63,443 nt of DNA from contig CANQBG010000005.1 of the NCBI GenBank assembly GCA_947588985.1, positions 1 through 63,443 on the forward strand, read 5' to 3'. Numbering within the stretch: position 1 is the stretch's first letter; each line of letters starts with the position of its first letter. Source of the stretch: an uncultured Clostridia bacterium. Its GTDB lineage: Bacteria > Bacillota > Clostridia > Christensenellales > Borkfalkiaceae. Position numbers and translations under genes: made by a program. Below the pieces are notes generated by a model. That model worked only from the letters and a program-made list of their open reading frames with translations. It was not told where the DNA came from and made no database searches. This document shows, in pieces, positions 61,338-63,443 of this stretch.

Positions 61338-61392
61338 ACAATTTCATATCATGCTTCCGTAGTTAAATGGATATAACAAGCCCCTCCTAAGG
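61338..61392 (+). repeat. Left copy of a 55-bp direct repeat (att-like, tRNA-Arg 5' half)
   Basis: Matches 61526-61580 with one mismatch; includes 15 bases of flank and the first 40 bases of the tRNA. Confidence 0.9.
61353..61392 (+). pseudogene. Truncated tRNA-Arg copy (5' 40 nt)
   Basis: Same as the intact tRNA-Arg through the anticodon loop, then diverges (GGAATTG instead of GGGCTAA), so it cannot fold. Confidence 0.88.
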
Positions 61393-61484
61393 AATTGTTC
61401 TATCCGCACGATACGGCTCAAAATGCAAGAAAATTGCGATAAAACGCCTGTTTTTAAGCGATTTTCAGAGCGGCAAATAAAATT

Positions 61485-61506
61485 GGTTGCATTTCTGGTT
61501 GCATTT
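61485..61506 (+). repeat. GGTTGCATTT repeats, possible integrase arm sites
   Basis: GGTTGCATTT occurs at 61485-61494 and 61497-61506, and again at 61788-61797 beside the integrase gene. The 16-base context AAATTGGTTGCATTTC is identical at the first and third copies, on either side of tRNA-Arg. Confidence 0.55.
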
Positions 61507-61525
61507 TTCCGAAGCAACTTTTCCG

Positions 61526-61580
61526 ACAATTTCATACCATGCTTCCGTAGTTAAATGGATATAACAAGCCCCTCCTAAGG
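61526..61580 (+). repeat. Right copy of the 55-bp direct repeat
   Basis: Leads into the intact tRNA-Arg gene; spacing to the left copy is 188 bp. Confidence 0.9.
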
Positions 61581-61615
61581 GCTAATTATGGGTTCGATTC
61601 CCGTCGGGAGTACCA
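61541..61615 (+). tRNA. tRNA-Arg (anticodon CCU)
   Basis: A 75-base cloverleaf: acceptor GCTTCCG/CGGGAGT, anticodon stem AGCCC/GGGCT with loop CTCCTAA, T loop TTCGATT, encoded CCA. It serves as the attachment site of the neighbouring integrative element. Confidence 0.94.
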
Positions 61616-61637
61616 CGTCGCCGCAAGGCGAACTTTG

Positions 61638-61666
61638 CAAGAGGTTGCTTTTTAGCAACCTCTTTG
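61638..61666 (+). terminator. Terminator after tRNA-Arg
   Basis: GAGGTTGC (61641-61648), loop TTTTTA, GCAACCTC (61655-61662), then TTT. Confidence 0.72.
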
Positions 61667-61679
61667 CTTTAACGCCTGC

Positions 61680-61735
61680 GGCTCCTTTTCCCAAAAAATC
61701 TTGCTTCGCAATCTTTTTTGGGAGCCCTCTTTTTC
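61680..61735 (+). terminator. Second hairpin, possible back-up terminator
   Basis: GGCTCC plus CCAAAAAA on the left pairs with TTTTTTGG plus GGAGCC on the right, with a bulge, followed by CTCTTTTT. Confidence 0.45.
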
Positions 61736-61780
61736 CGCAAGATATTGCGGTTTTCTCTTTTTTCAAATACAATATATAGG

Positions 61781-61813
61781 AAAAATTGGTTGCATTTCAT
61801 GTGCAACCAATTT
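61781..61813 (-). terminator. Terminator of the integrase gene
   Basis: Inverted repeat AAATTGGTTGCA/TGCAACCAATTT (12 bp, 7-base loop); on the minus strand it is followed by TTTTT right after the integrase stop. Confidence 0.7.
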
Positions 61814-61816
61814 CCA

Positions 61817-63232
61817 TCATGTCAGCTTGTTCAGCGCGGAGAGAGCTTTCTCCTGCGTATCGGGGATAAAGTGGCTGTAAACTTTCAGCGTCACGGTGCT
61901 GTCGCTATGCCCCATGTACTTGCTCACCGTCTGAATGGGAACGCTCTGCGAGAGAAGCAAGCTGCAATAGGTATGCCGAAGTCCGTGCGGCGAAACGTGC
62001 TTTAAGCCCCAAACGCGCTCATAGTAGGTAAGCCAAACGCCCGTCCTTTGCGGCGAGATCGGCTCTCGGTAAGGATTGACGGCGACATAGTAGTCGTCCA
62101 ACCTTTCGTCAAATTTGCCGTCCGCAAGTCTGAACCACTCCATATATTCTTTGAGATCGGAAATCAGCCCGTCCGTCAGCGGTATGTCGCGCACCGACGT
62201 CTTTGTTTTCGGCTCTTTCTCATAGATGCCCGTCGTCTTGTTATACAAGCGATTTCGGCGTATATGAACGACCTTTTTCTCGAAGTCGATATCCGACCAG
62301 CGAAGTCCGCACATTTCGGCGTTACGGACGCCCGTCAAGAGCATGAATTTGAGCGGCACTCTCCGATTGATTTCCTCGGCAGGCAGCCCGTTTAGCTTTT
62401 CGATGAACGCCCGCGCTTCCTTTATGGTAAACACTTCCTTTTCGGACACGGGGCGCAGGGTGGTATTGCTGCTCCCCGCGCCGATCTTCGTTGTGCACAC
62501 GGGATTTTTGACGATCCACTCATAGCGCATTGCCTCGTTGAACAGCGTCCGAAGAATACGCCGATACCCTTTGACTGTTTCGAGAGAATAGGGTTTGTCC
62601 GTCGCTACGAGCGTGAAATACTCGTCAAATTCAAGTTTGTACTTCTCGCATATCCGCTCGGCGGTTTCTTTCTCAATGCTCGCCTCGTGCTTCCGCAAAT
62701 TGAACGACGAACAGCGCGGCAGGATCTTCTCTCTTGCCAGCTCGCGCAGGCTCACGGTCTTGGGGAAGTCCTTTTTGAGTTTTGCCATCGGCTTGCCCTT
62801 CATGCCTTTCATCTGGAAGGTGTTGAGAAACATCTGCACGTCGCGCACGGTGATTGCGGAGATCGGCTTGTCGTCAAGGTGCTGCTCTCTCAAAAACTCG
62901 GTAAAGCGCGATTCAACTTCTTCGGCTCTCTCGTAATAATTCACCGAAAGATTGGCTTTGATGTGCGCTTTCCATTCGGTCATCAGCTCGGTGAACGTCA
63001 AAACGCGCGTTCTGACTTCTTCGGTTTCCCGCTTGTATGCGGCGGCGATTTCTTCCTCGAACTCGATGGCGAGCTTTTCCACCTGCCGTTTGAACTTCGC
63101 TTCAGTCAAGCCGTCGGTATTATAGACGCGCTTTACATAGACTTTCCGTTTCCCGGCGGCGTCTTTGCCGTTCGCTTGTATCTTCGCCTGTAACAAGCCC
63201 TTTTTGTTCTGTGTGATGTTGATAGATGCCAT
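61817..63232 (-). CDS. Tyrosine-type site-specific integrase
   Basis: The 471-residue protein has an N-terminal arm-binding domain (about 1-60), a SAM-like core-binding domain that is longer than usual (about 75-235), and a catalytic domain with the first arginine in LLTGVRNAEMCGLRW, the HGLRHTY box, the GHSD motif and the nucleophile tyrosine in LKVYSHF. It recombines the element with its tRNA-Arg attachment site, which lies just beyond its 3' end. The ATG has GGAGTG upstream. It follows the excisionase-like gene by four bases. Less GC-rich than the core genes, as expected for transferred DNA. Confidence 0.94.
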   Translation of the reverse strand: MASINITQNKKGLLQAKIQANGKDAAGKRKVYVKRVYNTDGLTEAKFKRQVEKLAIEFEEEIAAAYKRETEEVRTRVLTFTELMTEWKAHIKANLSVNYYERAEEVESRFTEFLREQHLDDKPISAITVRDVQMFLNTFQMKGMKGKPMAKLKKDFPKTVSLRELAREKILPRCSSFNLRKHEASIEKETAERICEKYKLEFDEYFTLVATDKPYSLETVKGYRRILRTLFNEAMRYEWIVKNPVCTTKIGAGSSNTTLRPVSEKEVFTIKEARAFIEKLNGLPAEEINRRVPLKFMLLTGVRNAEMCGLRWSDIDFEKKVVHIRRNRLYNKTTGIYEKEPKTKTSVRDIPLTDGLISDLKEYMEWFRLADGKFDERLDDYYVAVNPYREPISPQRTGVWLTYYERVWGLKHVSPHGLRHTYCSLLLSQSVPIQTVSKYMGHSDSTVTLKVYSHFIPDTQEKALSALNKLT

Positions 63233-63236
63233 AAGA

Positions 63237-63416
63237 TCACTCCTTCATAGCGATGTAGTCCATCAGGCTCTGAACATCGACCAAAACCTTGTTGCCTGCG
63301 GTAAGGCTCTTGATTTTGCCTTCCTTGCACCACATACGAATGGTATGCACGGTGATGGCGGTTTCGGGATCGTCCCGACGGACCAGCTCGAACGCTTTTT
63401 TAATGCTTCGTAACAT
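63237..63416 (-). CDS. Small excisionase-like (MerR-type HTH) DNA-binding protein
   Basis: A 59-residue protein from the ATG at 63416 to the TGA at 63237. It begins MLRSIKKAFELVRRDDPET, has the pattern ITVHTIRMWCKEGKIKSL typical of excisionase/MerR winged-helix proteins, and ends in VDVQSLMDYIA, a common terminus in that family. It should bend DNA at the attachment site and favour excision by the integrase encoded next. GGAGG lies about eleven bases upstream. Confidence 0.78.
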   Translation of the reverse strand: MLRSIKKAFELVRRDDPETAITVHTIRMWCKEGKIKSLTAGNKVLVDVQSLMDYIAMKE

Positions 63417-63443
63417 TTTGCGGCTGTCCTCCTTTTCAGATTA

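Larger units (their letters stand above)
61338..63443. mobile_element. End of an integrative element at tRNA-Arg, running off the right edge
   Basis: tRNA-Arg with att-like direct repeats, an integrase facing the tRNA and an excisionase-like gene define one end of a genomic island. The cargo and the other end are outside the window; the exact core site is not determined. Confidence 0.72.

Overview
The window reads as a chromosomal segment of a GC-rich, low-complexity-walled (Gram-positive type) anaerobe of the Firmicutes, most likely a gut Clostridia/Christensenellales-like lineage. This rests on RNase Y, DegV, a BioY ECF S-component, a two-subunit class I fumarase, lipoprotein signal peptides, strong AGGAGG ribosome sites and abundant BspA-type leucine-rich repeat (LRR_5) and InlB-type surface repeats. 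The lineage is inference; no rRNA is present to fix it.

Left part (1-28 kb): a 5'-truncated BspA-like LRR gene, then a block on the + strand that may be one transcription unit of about 26 kb. It starts at a promoter whose spacer holds a run of nine G's (1444-1474) and ends at a strong terminator at 27545-27574. It encodes a 3,224-residue LRR lipoprotein, a membrane protein with a divergent InlB repeat, a MoxR AAA+ ATPase, a DUF58 protein, two VWA membrane proteins, a second LRR lipoprotein whose start abuts or overlaps the end of the last VWA gene, and a 1,646-residue lipoprotein with InlB-type repeats. I read this as a MoxR/VWA chaperone-type module tied to very large surface lipoproteins. 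A collagen-like protein with its own promoter and terminator follows.

Middle (28-47.5 kb): an MgtC-like protein and a CPA2 antiporter (- strand) diverge from a P-type Ca2+-ATPase (+). Then come minD-minE, degV, and a - strand ABC exporter operon with one ATPase and three tandem pairs of MacB/FtsX-like permeases. RNase Y and a GT28-type glycosyltransferase with a long coiled-coil tail follow.

Right part (47.6-63.4 kb): tRNA-Val(GAC); a tRNA-Leu(UAG) preceded 200 bp upstream by a duplicate of its 5' flank and first 25 nt; a phosphodiesterase-type protein; class I fumarase; a CPBP protease; RlmH; an M14 peptidase; TadA; an ABC-F ATPase; a radical SAM protein; MetK; BioY; and a secreted GH51 arabinofuranosidase. 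Several genes here have a -10 box about 6 nt before the start codon and no Shine-Dalgarno sequence, so they look leaderless. The right edge is the end of an integrative element: a tRNA-Arg(CCU) with a truncated duplicate, att-like repeats, a tyrosine integrase and a small excisionase-like gene.

Many long open frames antisense to real genes are by-products of the GC-rich codon usage and are omitted.
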